Assembly: GCA_049323615.1 (NCBI GenBank)
Contig: JBMOPD010000077.1
Location: 1 to 30,609, forward strand
Length of the DNA: 30,609 nt
Reading direction: 5' to 3'
From: JBMOPD01 sp049323615
Lineage (GTDB): Bacteria > Bacillota > Desulfotomaculia > Desulfotomaculales > Desulfocucumaceae
In this document: one piece after another, positions 1 through 7,388 of the stretch
Layout of the letters: each line of letters opens with the position of its first letter
Position numbering within the stretch: the first letter of the stretch is position 1
Notes under the pieces: generated by a model
What the model saw: only the letters and a program-made list of their open reading frames with translations
The model's database searches: none
Told to the model about the DNA's origin: nothing
Position numbers and translations under genes: made by a program

Positions 1-157
1 CTTTTATGAAAAGCTTTGTCTTAGCTCTCTTAATTACCTTGCCTTGCTCCCGGCATCGCTGCCGGTTTCATCGACAGGGCCTGGCTTAATTCCTTTCCAT
101 CTCCACTGTTTAGTTTTCAAGGACCAAGCTGCCGTTATTATGGCGGCAGCAGTATTT
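1..157 (-). other. Probable 16S rRNA precursor leader
   Basis: Read on the minus strand, this stretch follows a strong promoter and contains CCTTGAAAACTAAACAG (rc of about 105-121), very close to the boxA-adjacent sequence that precedes 16S rRNA in many Firmicutes. A hairpin with 7-bp arms (127-133 and 143-149) lies just downstream of the promoter. The edge sequence (rc of 1-20) resembles the last bases before a 16S 5' end. No rRNA sequence itself is inside the window, so the 16S gene is inferred to start just left of base 1. A small plus-strand reading frame here is not credible as a gene. Confidence 0.6.
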
Positions 158-186
158 ATATTAGCACACCGGCCCGATGGTGTCAA
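158..186 (-). promoter_or_regulatory. Proximal rRNA-type promoter
   Basis: The minus strand has a perfect -35 TTGACA (rc of 181-186), a 17-base spacer and TAATAT (rc of 158-163). The latter is preceded by TGC, which gives an extended -10. It reads into the presumed pre-16S leader. Confidence 0.6.
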
Positions 187-191
187 CTTTG

Positions 192-220
192 ATTATACCA
201 TTTTTAGCCGGCTGTGCCGA
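192..220 (-). promoter_or_regulatory. Distal rRNA-type promoter
   Basis: A perfect TATAAT (rc of 192-197) lies 17 bases from TCGGCA (rc of 215-220, four of six matches to TTGACA). With the proximal promoter it makes a tandem pair, as is common ahead of rRNA operons. The -35 is weak. Confidence 0.45.
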
Positions 221-305
221 ATTTTTTGCCGACTATATCCGCCGGCAAGAACTTAGTTTATCATCTCTGCCGCTTTCGGTCAACAGGTAATTTCAGGAAT
301 AATAA

Positions 306-1814
306 TTAATCCCTGGGCTTCATCAGCGGGAAAAGTATGACGTCCCTGATTGAAGAGGAACCGGTAAGAAGCATGATCAGCCTGTCAATGCCGATGCCCA
401 GCCCCCCGGCCGGAGGCATGCCGTATTCCAGCGCGTTTATGTAGTCTTCATCCATCATGTGGGCTTCGTCGTCGCCGGTCTTCCTCTTTTCCACCTGCTT
501 GAGGAACCTTGTTTTCTGGTCAATGGGGTCGTTAAGCTCGGAAAAGGCGTTGGCCATCTCCCGCCCGTATATAAATAGTTCAAACCGGTAGGTCAGCCCC
601 GGCCGGTCCTTTTTCAGTTTAGCCAGGGGAGATATTTCGGTCGGGAAATCCACTATAAAGGTGGGCTGGATCAGTTTGGGCTCGACCCTTTCCTCGAACA
701 CGGCATAAAGTATGCTGCCCCAGGAATCAGACGGCTGCACGTCCAGGCCCATTTTTTTAGCCGCCCGGTAAGCTTCCTCTCCGGCCAGGCTGTTGAAATC
801 CAGGCCGCTGTACTGCTTCACGGCCTCCAGCATGGGAATCCGCTTCCAGGGAGGGGAAAGGTCTATCCCGGTCTCCTCGTACACCACCGAGGGGCTTCCC
901 AGCACTTCCCGGGCCACCGATGAAATGAGGTCTTCGGTCAGCGCCATCATATCCTCGTAGTCGGCATAGGCCTGGTACAGTTCCAACATGGTGAACTCGG
1001 GGTTGTGCTTGGTTGAAATGCCCTCATTGCGGAAATTCCGGTTTATTTCATAGACCTTTTCGAATCCACCCACCAGGAGCCTTTTCAGGTAAAGCTCAGG
1101 GGCAATCCTCAGGTAGAGGTTCATGTCCAGGGCATTATGGTGCGTAATAAAAGGCCTGGCGGTGGCTCCCCCGGCGATGGGGTGCATCATGGGGGTCTCC
1201 ACTTCCAGGAAACCCTTCTCGTCCAGGTATCTCCTGATGTAATGAATGATTTTACTTCTCAACACAAAGGTATTCTTGACCTCGGGATTAACTATGAGGT
1301 CAACGTAACGCTGGCGGTAGCGCAGTTCTACATCCTTCAGGCCGTGCCACTTCTCGGGCAGGGGGCGCAGGGACTTGGACAGCAGCGTTATTTTTTCGGC
1401 CGCCACCGTTACCTCTCCCATCCGGGTCTTGAAAACCTTGCCCCTGACCCCTATGAAATCGCCTATATCCAGCTTGAGGAAAAAATCATAGCCTTCCTGG
1501 CCGATGTCATTTAGCCTGGCGTAAATCTGAATCTGGCCCGATCCGTCCTGGATGTGGGCAAAACTGGCCTTTCCCATTACCCGCTTGGCCATAATACGCC
1601 CGGCCACACTGACTTCCCGGCCCTCAAAACCTTCATAATGGCCTGTAATTTCCCCGGCCAGGTTTGACCTGACGTATTTTCCCCCGTAAGGATCAATTCC
1701 CTTTTCCCTCAGTTCGGCCAGCTTTTCCAGCCGTACCCGTACCAGTTCACCAGGGTCCTCCTGGCTGCCAGCCGGCAAAATGTTTTCGTTCTCGTTTTTA
1801 AATCCAGACATCAT
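306..1814 (-). CDS. lysS: Lysyl-tRNA synthetase, class II
   Basis: This 502-residue protein charges tRNA-Lys in the cytoplasm. It has an N-terminal OB-fold anticodon-binding domain (about residues 60-160, including GRIMAKRVMGKASFAHIQD). The class II catalytic core follows, with motif 1 around FLEVETPMM, motif 2 around YEINRNFRNEG with HNPEFTMLE, and motif 3 GGLGIGIDRLIMLL near the C-terminus. Length is normal for bacterial LysRS. A GGGGGA Shine-Dalgarno precedes the ATG; a second in-frame ATG follows immediately and could also be used. It lies 38 bases downstream of greA, a common Firmicute pairing, and probably shares the greA promoter. The rRNA promoters follow its stop codon. Confidence 0.97.
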   Translation of the reverse strand: MMSGFKNENENILPAGSQEDPGELVRVRLEKLAELREKGIDPYGGKYVRSNLAGEITGHYEGFEGREVSVAGRIMAKRVMGKASFAHIQDGSGQIQIYARLNDIGQEGYDFFLKLDIGDFIGVRGKVFKTRMGEVTVAAEKITLLSKSLRPLPEKWHGLKDVELRYRQRYVDLIVNPEVKNTFVLRSKIIHYIRRYLDEKGFLEVETPMMHPIAGGATARPFITHHNALDMNLYLRIAPELYLKRLLVGGFEKVYEINRNFRNEGISTKHNPEFTMLELYQAYADYEDMMALTEDLISSVAREVLGSPSVVYEETGIDLSPPWKRIPMLEAVKQYSGLDFNSLAGEEAYRAAKKMGLDVQPSDSWGSILYAVFEERVEPKLIQPTFIVDFPTEISPLAKLKKDRPGLTYRFELFIYGREMANAFSELNDPIDQKTRFLKQVEKRKTGDDEAHMMDEDYINALEYGMPPAGGLGIGIDRLIMLLTGSSSIRDVILFPLMKPRD

Positions 1815-1852
1815 TAATCCCCCGGTGCATTGTAAAACATTTATGTGCAGTC

Positions 1853-2329
1853 TTATCTCAAAATATCCACTATTTCATATTTCAACACACCGGCCGGTAC
1901 GTTGACCTCAACCACACACCCCTTGGGCTTGCCGATAATGGCCTTGCCCACCGGGGATTCGTTTGAAATTTTATTGTTTCCCGGGTCGGCTTCGGCGGAC
2001 CCCACGATGGTATACTCCAGTTCTTCATCGTACTCCAGGTCCTTCAGCACGACGGTGGATCCCAGGGTAACCTCTTCGGTGCCTATGTTTTCGTCATCAA
2101 TGATTTTGGCGTTGCGGAGCATTTTTTCCAGGGTCAGAATTCTGCCTTCAATCCAGGCCTGTTCGTTTTTGGCGTCCTCGTATTCCGAGTTCTCGGTGAT
2201 ATCTCCAAATTCAATAGCCTGCTTGATGCGCTCGGCCACGTCCCTCCGCTTCACAGACTTATACCGCTCCAACTCTTCTTCAAGCTTTTTCAGCCCTTCT
2301 ACGGTAAGTAGGACCTCTTTCTCTTTCAT
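1853..2329 (-). CDS. greA: Transcription elongation factor GreA
   Basis: GreA enters the secondary channel of backtracked RNA polymerase and stimulates cleavage of the nascent transcript. The 158-residue length is standard. The N-terminal half is the antiparallel coiled coil, with the acidic tip motif DITENSEYEDAKNEQ at about residues 42-56. The C-terminal half is the FKBP-like domain, ending with SPVGKAIIGKPKG. AAGGAG precedes the ATG at good spacing. The gene heads a greA-lysS unit and is preceded by a long leader with a perfect sigma-A promoter and a strong hairpin. Confidence 0.97.
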   Translation of the reverse strand: MKEKEVLLTVEGLKKLEEELERYKSVKRRDVAERIKQAIEFGDITENSEYEDAKNEQAWIEGRILTLEKMLRNAKIIDDENIGTEEVTLGSTVVLKDLEYDEELEYTIVGSAEADPGNNKISNESPVGKAIIGKPKGCVVEVNVPAGVLKYEIVDILR

Positions 2330-2438
2330 TATGCTATGCTACTCCTTATTCCTGATAGTATTTTAAAAACTTACAAATGAATAATATGTTCCCGGCGCTT
2401 TATTAATTCGAGGATAATGCCCTTTAATTCAAGGAAAT

Positions 2439-2489
2439 AAAAAACCCCCAAACTACAGCTAAGCACTGCAAGGTAAAACCTTGCAGTGC
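2439..2489 (-). promoter_or_regulatory. Hairpin and U-tract in the greA leader
   Basis: A perfect 11-bp inverted repeat (2463-2473 and 2479-2489, loop of 5) lies in the untranslated leader of greA. On the minus strand it is followed 18 bases later by six U (rc of 2439-2444). The gap between stem and U-run makes a simple intrinsic terminator doubtful. On the plus strand the stem is followed after six bases by six T, so it could also act in that direction. It may be an attenuator, an RNA stability element or a bidirectional terminator. Confidence 0.5.
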
Positions 2490-2519
2490 CGGGCATTTTT
2501 TGACCTGACCTTCCCACAC

Positions 2520-2548
2520 ATTATAAGAAGTGTTGTGTACTTTGTCAA
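2520..2548 (-). promoter_or_regulatory. Consensus sigma-A promoter for greA-lysS
   Basis: TTGACA (rc of 2543-2548), a 17-base spacer and TATAAT (rc of 2520-2525) match the consensus perfectly. The promoter begins 19 bases beyond the stop of the upstream oxidoreductase gene and gives a greA leader of about 180 bases. Confidence 0.85.
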
Positions 2549-2567
2549 GGTATTATTAACCCTGTCA

Positions 2568-3659
2568 TCAACCGGACTTACACCACCCTAAACCTTTTTC
2601 CAGAGCTTTGGCCTTCACGTTGGCCACCTCCGCAAAGGCCATAAACCGTCCAAAGCTCCTCAACCCGGCCAATCTGAAACCGTTCTTTTTGGCCAGGGCG
2701 GCCATCTCCTCCACCTGCCTGACACTGATCCTCGCGCCCAGCGAATAACTCTCGCAACGCCCCTCCATAGCCAGAATCATCGTCTCGGCCATGCGCGGGC
2801 AGGCCGTCCCGGACGGCAGCCCAAGGTTAAAATTAAAATTCACATCTCCGGGCACTGCCACCACGCCACCCTCTATCACCAGCACCTCATCACGGACTTC
2901 GGCCACCCGCCTGCCCACACCGCCGGGAAGGGCCAGGTCGCATACAACGGCGCCCGGAGCTAAATCTTCCGGGCCGATGGCGGCACCCGCCGCAGCGGAT
3001 GCGGCAATGACGACATGGGCCGCCCGCAGAACCTCTTGCCCATCGCAGGTGATTTTAGCCGAAAGGCCGCTGTCAAAAAGTATCTTGCCGGCAACCTCCT
3101 GCAGGCTTCTTTTATCCCGGCCCACCAGGGTCATCCTTTTTACTTCCCTTGCTATTATCAGGGCCAATACACTGCCGGCGGGTTCCGCCGCGTCAAGAAC
3201 CACCACATGGGCGGTTTTCGGATTATGCCCCATTAGCAGGGCGGCCTCCCTGATCCCTTCCAGCGCGGCGGCCAGGTTGTAGCTGCTTCCCGTGGTCACC
3301 GCAATTCCTAAACTCCTGTCCGCGGTATAACCGGCATCCCCCGCCACAGAGGCAAGGGATCCCAGTCCGACGATACCGGCGCCCAGTTTTTCGGCCAGCC
3401 TGCCGGCCCGGATAATGCGCCCGGTGACAAAACTTTCCGGCAAGTTCAGCATCTGCCCGGCAGTCAGGGGAACGGCCACCAGCCAGCCCTCCGACCGCCC
3501 GTAAGGGGACTGGACACCCGTGATTGAGGACACCTTTACGGGTGGCGCCAGCCTTATTATGCTTTCCACCACCCGGCGGGGCAAATACCTGGCAATTTTA
3601 TACTTTGAGGCTATGTCTGCCGCGTCAAGAGGATGAATCACAAAGGCAAATTTGATCAT
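2568..3659 (-). CDS. Acyl-ACP reductase-like / shikimate dehydrogenase-like oxidoreductase
   Basis: This 363-residue protein is predicted to be an NAD(P)-dependent oxidoreductase. Its layout resembles the long-chain acyl-ACP reductase (AAR) of cyanobacteria. It has an N-terminal domain beginning FAFVIHPLD, then GLGSLAS near residue 98 and TTGSSYNLAAAL near 122, where AAR has a TTGN-type motif. A Rossmann domain starts about residue 150, and LVGRDKRSL near 178 suits NADP binding. Near the end, ACPRMAETMILAMEG has Cys287 close to where AAR carries its acyl-accepting cysteine. The glycine-rich loop is degenerate (DAAEPAGSV). The real substrate is unknown, and automatic pipelines may call it shikimate dehydrogenase. 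It lies 15 bases downstream of dusB and is probably cotranscribed with it. Confidence 0.55.
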   Translation of the reverse strand: MIKFAFVIHPLDAADIASKYKIARYLPRRVVESIIRLAPPVKVSSITGVQSPYGRSEGWLVAVPLTAGQMLNLPESFVTGRIIRAGRLAEKLGAGIVGLGSLASVAGDAGYTADRSLGIAVTTGSSYNLAAALEGIREAALLMGHNPKTAHVVVLDAAEPAGSVLALIIAREVKRMTLVGRDKRSLQEVAGKILFDSGLSAKITCDGQEVLRAAHVVIAASAAAGAAIGPEDLAPGAVVCDLALPGGVGRRVAEVRDEVLVIEGGVVAVPGDVNFNFNLGLPSGTACPRMAETMILAMEGRCESYSLGARISVRQVEEMAALAKKNGFRLAGLRSFGRFMAFAEVANVKAKALEKGLGWCKSG

Positions 3660-3674
3660 TTCGGGATCCGCCTT

Positions 3675-4631
3675 TTAAAACTTTATTCTTTGGATATACT
3701 CCGTCATTTCCTCCCTGGACTGGGCGTTATTCAGCTCCTGCCTGAGCCTGGCCGCTCCCGGCATTCCCTTCAGGTACCAGGCGGCGTGCTTGCGCATTTC
3801 CCGCACGCCGGTGTATTCGCCCTTTAACCGGACCAGCAGGTCCAGGTGCCGCAGGGCAGTGGAAATACGCTGTTCCGGTGTAGGCGGAGGCAGTTTTTCC
3901 CCGGTCTTGAGATAGTGAATTATTTGGGTAAAGATCCAGGGGTTACCCATGGCGGCGCGGCCAATCATGACGCCGTCGCAGCCCGTTTCGTCCATCATGC
4001 GCCGGGCGTCCTCGGGAGTCCCGATATCGCCGTTTCCGATCACCGGAACACCCACCGCCTTTTTTACTTGCCTGATGATATTCCAGTCGGCCCGGCCTCC
4101 GTAAAACTGGGACCGGGTGCGGCCGTGCACCGTAACGGCGGACACCCCCGCCTTTTCCATCAATACCGCCAGCTCCACCGCGTTAACCTGGTCCTCGTCC
4201 CATCCCTTTCTCATCTTGACGGTTACCGGTATTTTAACCGCGGACACCACCGCCCGGGCCACCTCATAGGCCAGCTGCGGGTTCTTCATCAGGGCTGCGC
4301 CCTCCCCGTTTCTTACTATTTTCGGGGTCGGGCAGCCCATGTTCAGGTCGATCAGGGCCGGCCCCCCGGCGGCCGCCATGGCCGCGGCCTTCTCCATATA
4401 CCGGGGGTTGCTGCCGAATATCTGGACCGCAACCGGTCCCGGCTCCCCCTCAATGTTGAGTATGGTCTCGGTTTTGGGGCTGCCGTAAATTAAGGCCTGG
4501 TCGCTCACCATTTCGGTACAGACCAGGCCGCATCCGGCTTCTCCGGCAAGGGTGCGGAAGGCCCTGTCGGTGACCCCCGCCATGGGGGCGGCAATCACCG
4601 GGTTGGCCAACCTTACGCCACCGATATCCAT
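3675..4631 (-). CDS. dusB: tRNA-dihydrouridine synthase B
   Basis: This flavoenzyme reduces uridines in the tRNA D-loop. The TIM-barrel domain starts with NPVIAAPMAGVTDRAFR and contains the catalytic-cysteine motif MGCPTPKIVRNGEGAALMKN (about residues 100-120). Flavin-binding segments VTVHGRTRSQ, VIGNGDI and GVMIGRAAMGNPWIF follow, and the C-terminus is helical. The start is taken as the ATG giving MDIGGVRL, five bases after the coaX stop. The open frame continues upstream, but only as an overlap with coaX in another frame. The 318-residue length fits the family. The gene is in a coaX-dusB-oxidoreductase run. Confidence 0.93.
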   Translation of the reverse strand: MDIGGVRLANPVIAAPMAGVTDRAFRTLAGEAGCGLVCTEMVSDQALIYGSPKTETILNIEGEPGPVAVQIFGSNPRYMEKAAAMAAAGGPALIDLNMGCPTPKIVRNGEGAALMKNPQLAYEVARAVVSAVKIPVTVKMRKGWDEDQVNAVELAVLMEKAGVSAVTVHGRTRSQFYGGRADWNIIRQVKKAVGVPVIGNGDIGTPEDARRMMDETGCDGVMIGRAAMGNPWIFTQIIHYLKTGEKLPPPTPEQRISTALRHLDLLVRLKGEYTGVREMRKHAAWYLKGMPGAARLRQELNNAQSREEMTEYIQRIKF

Positions 4632-4636
4632 TTCCT

Positions 4637-5404
4637 CTATCCCTGGTTCCTTTCGTATATAATCCGCAGGCCGGTAAGGGTGAGCAGCGGGTCCACCTTG
4701 TCGACGGTACCGGCTTCCCGGGCGATCAGTTCGGCCGGATCCCCGGTGGCCACCACCAGCGGGTCTCCCGGCAGTTCCTTTTTCATGCGGGAAACAATGG
4801 CGTCCACCTGCCCGGCAAAGCCGTAAAGAATACCGGACTGCATACTGCTTATGGTGTTTTTTCCGATAACCGTAGCCGGTTTGACCAGCTCCACCCTGGG
4901 GAGCTTTGCCGCCCTGGCAAACAGCGCCTCGGTGGATATGCCGATGCCGGGCGCGATGGCCCCGCCCAGGTACTCCCCCTTGGCAGATATGGCGCAAAAA
5001 GTGGTGGCCGTTCCGAAATCCACTATGATCAGCGGGCCTCCATATAACTCATACCCCGCTATGGCGTTTACTATACGGTCGGCCCCAACCTCCCGGGGGT
5101 TGTCATATTTAATCCGGATGCCGGTCTTTATCCCGGGGCCCACCACCAGGGGCGGGTAGCCGAAATATTTATTGGACATCAAATCCAGGGTAAGCATCAA
5201 GGGAGGCACCACGGAAGAGATAACAATAGCCTTAATTCTTTTAAAGGCAAGGCCGGCCCCTTCGAAGAGGGCCCTCAGCAAAACCGCGTACTCGTCGGCG
5301 GTACGCTGGGTGGAAGTGGATATACGCCAGTGCTCAACCAGGTTCTTGTCCTCGTATACCCCCAGCACTATATTTGTATTGCCGACATCGAAAACCAGTA
5401 TCAT
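4637..5404 (-). CDS. coaX: Type III pantothenate kinase
   Basis: CoaX phosphorylates pantothenate, the first step of CoA synthesis. The 255-residue ASKHA-fold protein begins with the phosphate loop VFDVGNTNIVLGVY and has the family motifs EVGADRIVNAIAGY and IIVDFGTATTFCAI. LGGAIAPGIGIS follows. All are intact, and the length is normal. GTGAGG precedes the ATG. Together with panE and panC in this window, it covers part of the route to CoA. A plausible promoter lies about 70 bases upstream. Confidence 0.95.
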   Translation of the reverse strand: MILVFDVGNTNIVLGVYEDKNLVEHWRISTSTQRTADEYAVLLRALFEGAGLAFKRIKAIVISSVVPPLMLTLDLMSNKYFGYPPLVVGPGIKTGIRIKYDNPREVGADRIVNAIAGYELYGGPLIIVDFGTATTFCAISAKGEYLGGAIAPGIGISTEALFARAAKLPRVELVKPATVIGKNTISSMQSGILYGFAGQVDAIVSRMKKELPGDPLVVATGDPAELIAREAGTVDKVDPLLTLTGLRIIYERNQG

Positions 5405-5472
5405 AAAACCTCACCCCACCCGCCCAAATTATGTCCAGCCACAATATTTTTTTCGATGGGCCTCTCCTAAGC

Positions 5473-5502
5473 ATTTTAACAGAGGCAGCAGAGGTTATGC
5501 AA
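5473..5502 (-). promoter_or_regulatory. Possible promoter for coaX-dusB
   Basis: TTGCAT (rc of 5497-5502), an 18-base spacer and TAAAAT (rc of 5473-5478) lie between bioY and coaX. The -10 is good and the -35 partial. Confidence 0.4.
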
Positions 5503-5515
5503 TAATATCAAATCA

Positions 5516-5536
5516 GGGATTAGGGGTTGGGGGTTG
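5516..5536. repeat. Heptameric tandem repeat array A
   Basis: Three 7-base units, GGGATTA, GGGGTTG and GGGGTTG, lie two bases past the bioY stop codon. They belong to the family of 7-base-period arrays in this window. Confidence 0.6.
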
Positions 5537-5538
5537 CC

Positions 5539-6105
5539 TTAGTCGGTGATAACTGCCGATTTCACCCGCCTCACCACCGCCCTGGCCAGGAAGGAGGCCA
5601 GGACACCCTTGACCAGGTCAAAGGCGATAAAGGGCAGGAACCCAATCTGGATAACCTTTAAAACCGGTACGGCCTTCCCCATATAGAAATTAAGAATAAC
5701 ATAAAGGTAAGGCAGGCCTGCCAGGTAGAGAGCCGTTATTCCGGCCACCGAGGCCAGCAGGTACCTGGCGATGCCCGGATTTTCCTTTGGCGGTAACAGT
5801 TTGCCGGTGATATAAGCTCCCAGAATAAAGCCCAGCAGGTAGCCGAAGGTCGGCTGCAGCACATAGGCAGGCCCCCCGAAGGGAGCTTTTTCGAAGACGG
5901 GGAGCCCCAGGAGGCCCATCAAAACATAGACGGCCATACTCAGGGCCCCCAGCCTGGCGCCCAGCATCATACCCGCCAGCAACATCACAAAGGGGACCAG
6001 GCTAAAGGGAACCACCGGGGCCCCGAAGCGAAAGAGCGCGGCCGCCACCGCGGCCAGGGCGGCAAACATTGCCGCCAGGGAAATATCCTTGGCAGATAAT
6101 TTCAT
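5539..6105 (-). CDS. bioY: Biotin transporter substrate-binding subunit BioY
   Basis: BioY is the membrane S-component of an ECF-type biotin importer, and it normally works with a shared energizing module encoded elsewhere. The 188-residue protein consists of about six hydrophobic segments. It contains the BioY-type stretches PVVPFSLVPFVMLLAGMMLG, MGLLGLPVF and GGPAYVLQPTFGYLLGF. The start is the ATG giving MKLSAKDIS, which has a near-perfect AAGGAGG eight bases upstream; an earlier in-frame ATG has no such site. A BirA-type operator lies about 90 bases upstream, so repression by biotin-charged BirA is expected. No bio synthesis genes are present, so uptake may be the main supply. Confidence 0.93.
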   Translation of the reverse strand: MKLSAKDISLAAMFAALAAVAAALFRFGAPVVPFSLVPFVMLLAGMMLGARLGALSMAVYVLMGLLGLPVFEKAPFGGPAYVLQPTFGYLLGFILGAYITGKLLPPKENPGIARYLLASVAGITALYLAGLPYLYVILNFYMGKAVPVLKVIQIGFLPFIAFDLVKGVLASFLARAVVRRVKSAVITD

Positions 6106-6142
6106 GATAAAATCCTCCTTTTTTAAAAGCGGCATTACCTGA

Positions 6143-6163
6143 ACCCTGATTCCCGATTCCCGC
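6143..6163. repeat. Heptameric tandem repeat array B
   Basis: The 7-base units ACCCTGA, TTCCCGA and TTCCCGC lie in the bioY leader, between the BirA operator and the ribosome-binding site. Confidence 0.55.
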
Positions 6164-6195
6164 AGCTTGGCTTATCCAGGAATCCTGCACACCCA

Positions 6196-6225
6196 TGTTA
6201 ACCAAATAAGCTTTGATGGTTAACA
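6196..6225 (-). promoter_or_regulatory. BirA operator upstream of bioY
   Basis: Perfect 8-base arms TGTTAACC and GGTTAACA are separated by 14 bases. This matches the known architecture of BirA sites in Firmicutes (arms like TTGTTAACC, spacer 14-16). It lies between birA and bioY and has a twin upstream of birA. Confidence 0.88.
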
Positions 6226-6272
6226 ATCTAGATATAATTTGGGGAGAAGTTTTTAGGACGAGGCGGGCCTTC

Positions 6273-6293
6273 CAATCCCTAATCCCCGCTTCC
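6273..6293. repeat. Heptameric tandem repeat array C
   Basis: The degenerate 7-base units CAATCCC, TAATCCC and CGCTTCC overlap the birA stop codon, so the last birA codons are written inside the array. Confidence 0.45.
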
Positions 6294-7268
6294 CAGCGAC
6301 ACCTCCCCGGCCATGAAGCGCTGCCGTGAACCGTCGGGCAGGCGCAGGATCAATGCCCCGTCCCCGTCCACATCCTCCGCCCAGCCCTCCCATGAATCCC
6401 TGGCTGTGCTTAGCCGTACGGGGCAGTCCAGGGTGACGCACCTCTTCTTCCACTCCTCCAGCACCGGCCCGAAGCCCGACTTCAGCCACACCCGGTAACA
6501 GGCCTCAAACTCCCTGAGAAGCTGTTTCAAAAGTTCCTGCCTGGATACCGGCTTACCTCCGGCCAGGTAAAGGGATGTGGCAATTTCCTTCAGTTCTTCG
6601 GGGAAACTTTCCTGGGGAATGTTTACATTGATGCCCATGCCCACCACCAGAAAATTCACCCGTTCCAGCTCGGCATCCATTTCAGTCAGAATGCCGCACA
6701 GTTTTTTACCGCCCACCTGAAGGTCATTGGGCCACTTGATGCCCGGTTTTATACCGGCCACCTTTTCTATGGCGGAAGCAACGGCAACAGCCGTCAACAT
6801 GGTAACCGGGGGGGCCTCCGCCGGCTGGATGCCGGGGCACAGTACCAGGGAACACCAGATGCCCAGGCCGCGGGGTGAAAACCAGCCCCTTCCCAGCCTG
6901 CCCCTGCCCCCGGTCTGCTCCTCGGCCACCACCAGCGCGCCGTCCGGAGCGCCTCCGGAGGCAAGGATCCTGGCCTCCCGGTTGGTGGAACCGACGCTGC
7001 CATAATAATAAACAGTCCTGCCTATAATTTCGGTGTCCAGCCCGGACATTATCTCTTCCGGGTAAAGGCGGTCGGGGATCCTCACCAACCTGTACCCCGA
7101 CCGGGGCAGGGCATCGATGATGTAGCCCTCCTCCCGCAGTGCCCGGACATGCTTCCAGACCGCCGTCCTGGATACACCCAGTTTTCTGCAGATCTCTTCC
7201 CCCGAAATAAATTCCGGCCCCTGTTTTTTCAAAAGCCCCAGTATGTCAGCCTTTTTCAACCGGCTCAC
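6279..7268 (-). CDS. birA: Bifunctional biotin ligase / biotin operon repressor
   Basis: BirA makes biotinyl-5'-AMP, attaches biotin to carboxylase carrier proteins and represses biotin genes. An N-terminal winged helix (about residues 1-65, with SRTAVWKHVRALREEGY) shows it is the regulatory type. The ligase domain contains GSTNREA, EEQTGGRGRLGRGW and IKWPNDL with its adjacent glycine-rich loop, followed by the C-terminal SH3-like domain. The start is taken as GTG at 7268. An earlier in-frame start at 7322 would lie inside the operator and promoter and adds 18 residues atypical of the family. The product is 329 residues. The gene is predicted to repress itself and bioY. Confidence 0.94.
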   Translation of the reverse strand: MSRLKKADILGLLKKQGPEFISGEEICRKLGVSRTAVWKHVRALREEGYIIDALPRSGYRLVRIPDRLYPEEIMSGLDTEIIGRTVYYYGSVGSTNREARILASGGAPDGALVVAEEQTGGRGRLGRGWFSPRGLGIWCSLVLCPGIQPAEAPPVTMLTAVAVASAIEKVAGIKPGIKWPNDLQVGGKKLCGILTEMDAELERVNFLVVGMGINVNIPQESFPEELKEIATSLYLAGGKPVSRQELLKQLLREFEACYRVWLKSGFGPVLEEWKKRCVTLDCPVRLSTARDSWEGWAEDVDGDGALILRLPDGSRQRFMAGEVSLGSGD

Positions 7269-7292
7269 CGTTCCTGTAATGACATTTAATAC

Positions 7293-7322
7293 ATAATAAA
7301 CCCGGACAAAGACAATTGTCAA
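7293..7322 (-). promoter_or_regulatory. birA promoter overlapping its operator
   Basis: TTGACA (rc of 7317-7322), an 18-base spacer and TATTAT (rc of 7293-7298) lie just upstream of the GTG start. The -35 box is part of the left arm of the BirA operator, so operator binding would block RNA polymerase. Confidence 0.75.
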
Positions 7323-7348
7323 CCATCTTATACCACTGGGTTGACAAT
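7315..7348 (-). promoter_or_regulatory. BirA operator upstream of birA
   Basis: Perfect 10-base arms ATTGTCAACC and GGTTGACAAT are separated by 14 bases, the same geometry as the bioY site. The position implies negative autoregulation. Confidence 0.88.
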
Positions 7349-7386
7349 AAAAAGTCCGGGGCCCCCTGAGAAGGGCACCGTCCGGA
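7349..7386 (-). terminator. Intrinsic terminator after panE
   Basis: On the minus strand a GC-rich imperfect hairpin (TCCGG pairing with CCGGA, plus an inner GCCC/GGGC stem) is followed by five U (rc of 7349-7353). It starts just after the panE stop and separates panE from the birA control region. Confidence 0.75.
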
Positions 7387-7388
7387 TT

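Noticed and set aside
44..256. Short plus-strand frame near the left edge
   Set aside because: It covers the rRNA-type promoters and leader on the other strand and has no ribosome-binding site.
1845..2366. Serine-rich plus-strand frame opposite greA
   Set aside because: Serine-rich shadow of a conserved gene, without a start signal.
4632..4997. Upstream extension of dusB
   Set aside because: It overlaps coaX in another frame and its residues are unlike DusB; the ATG at 4631 gives the normal length.
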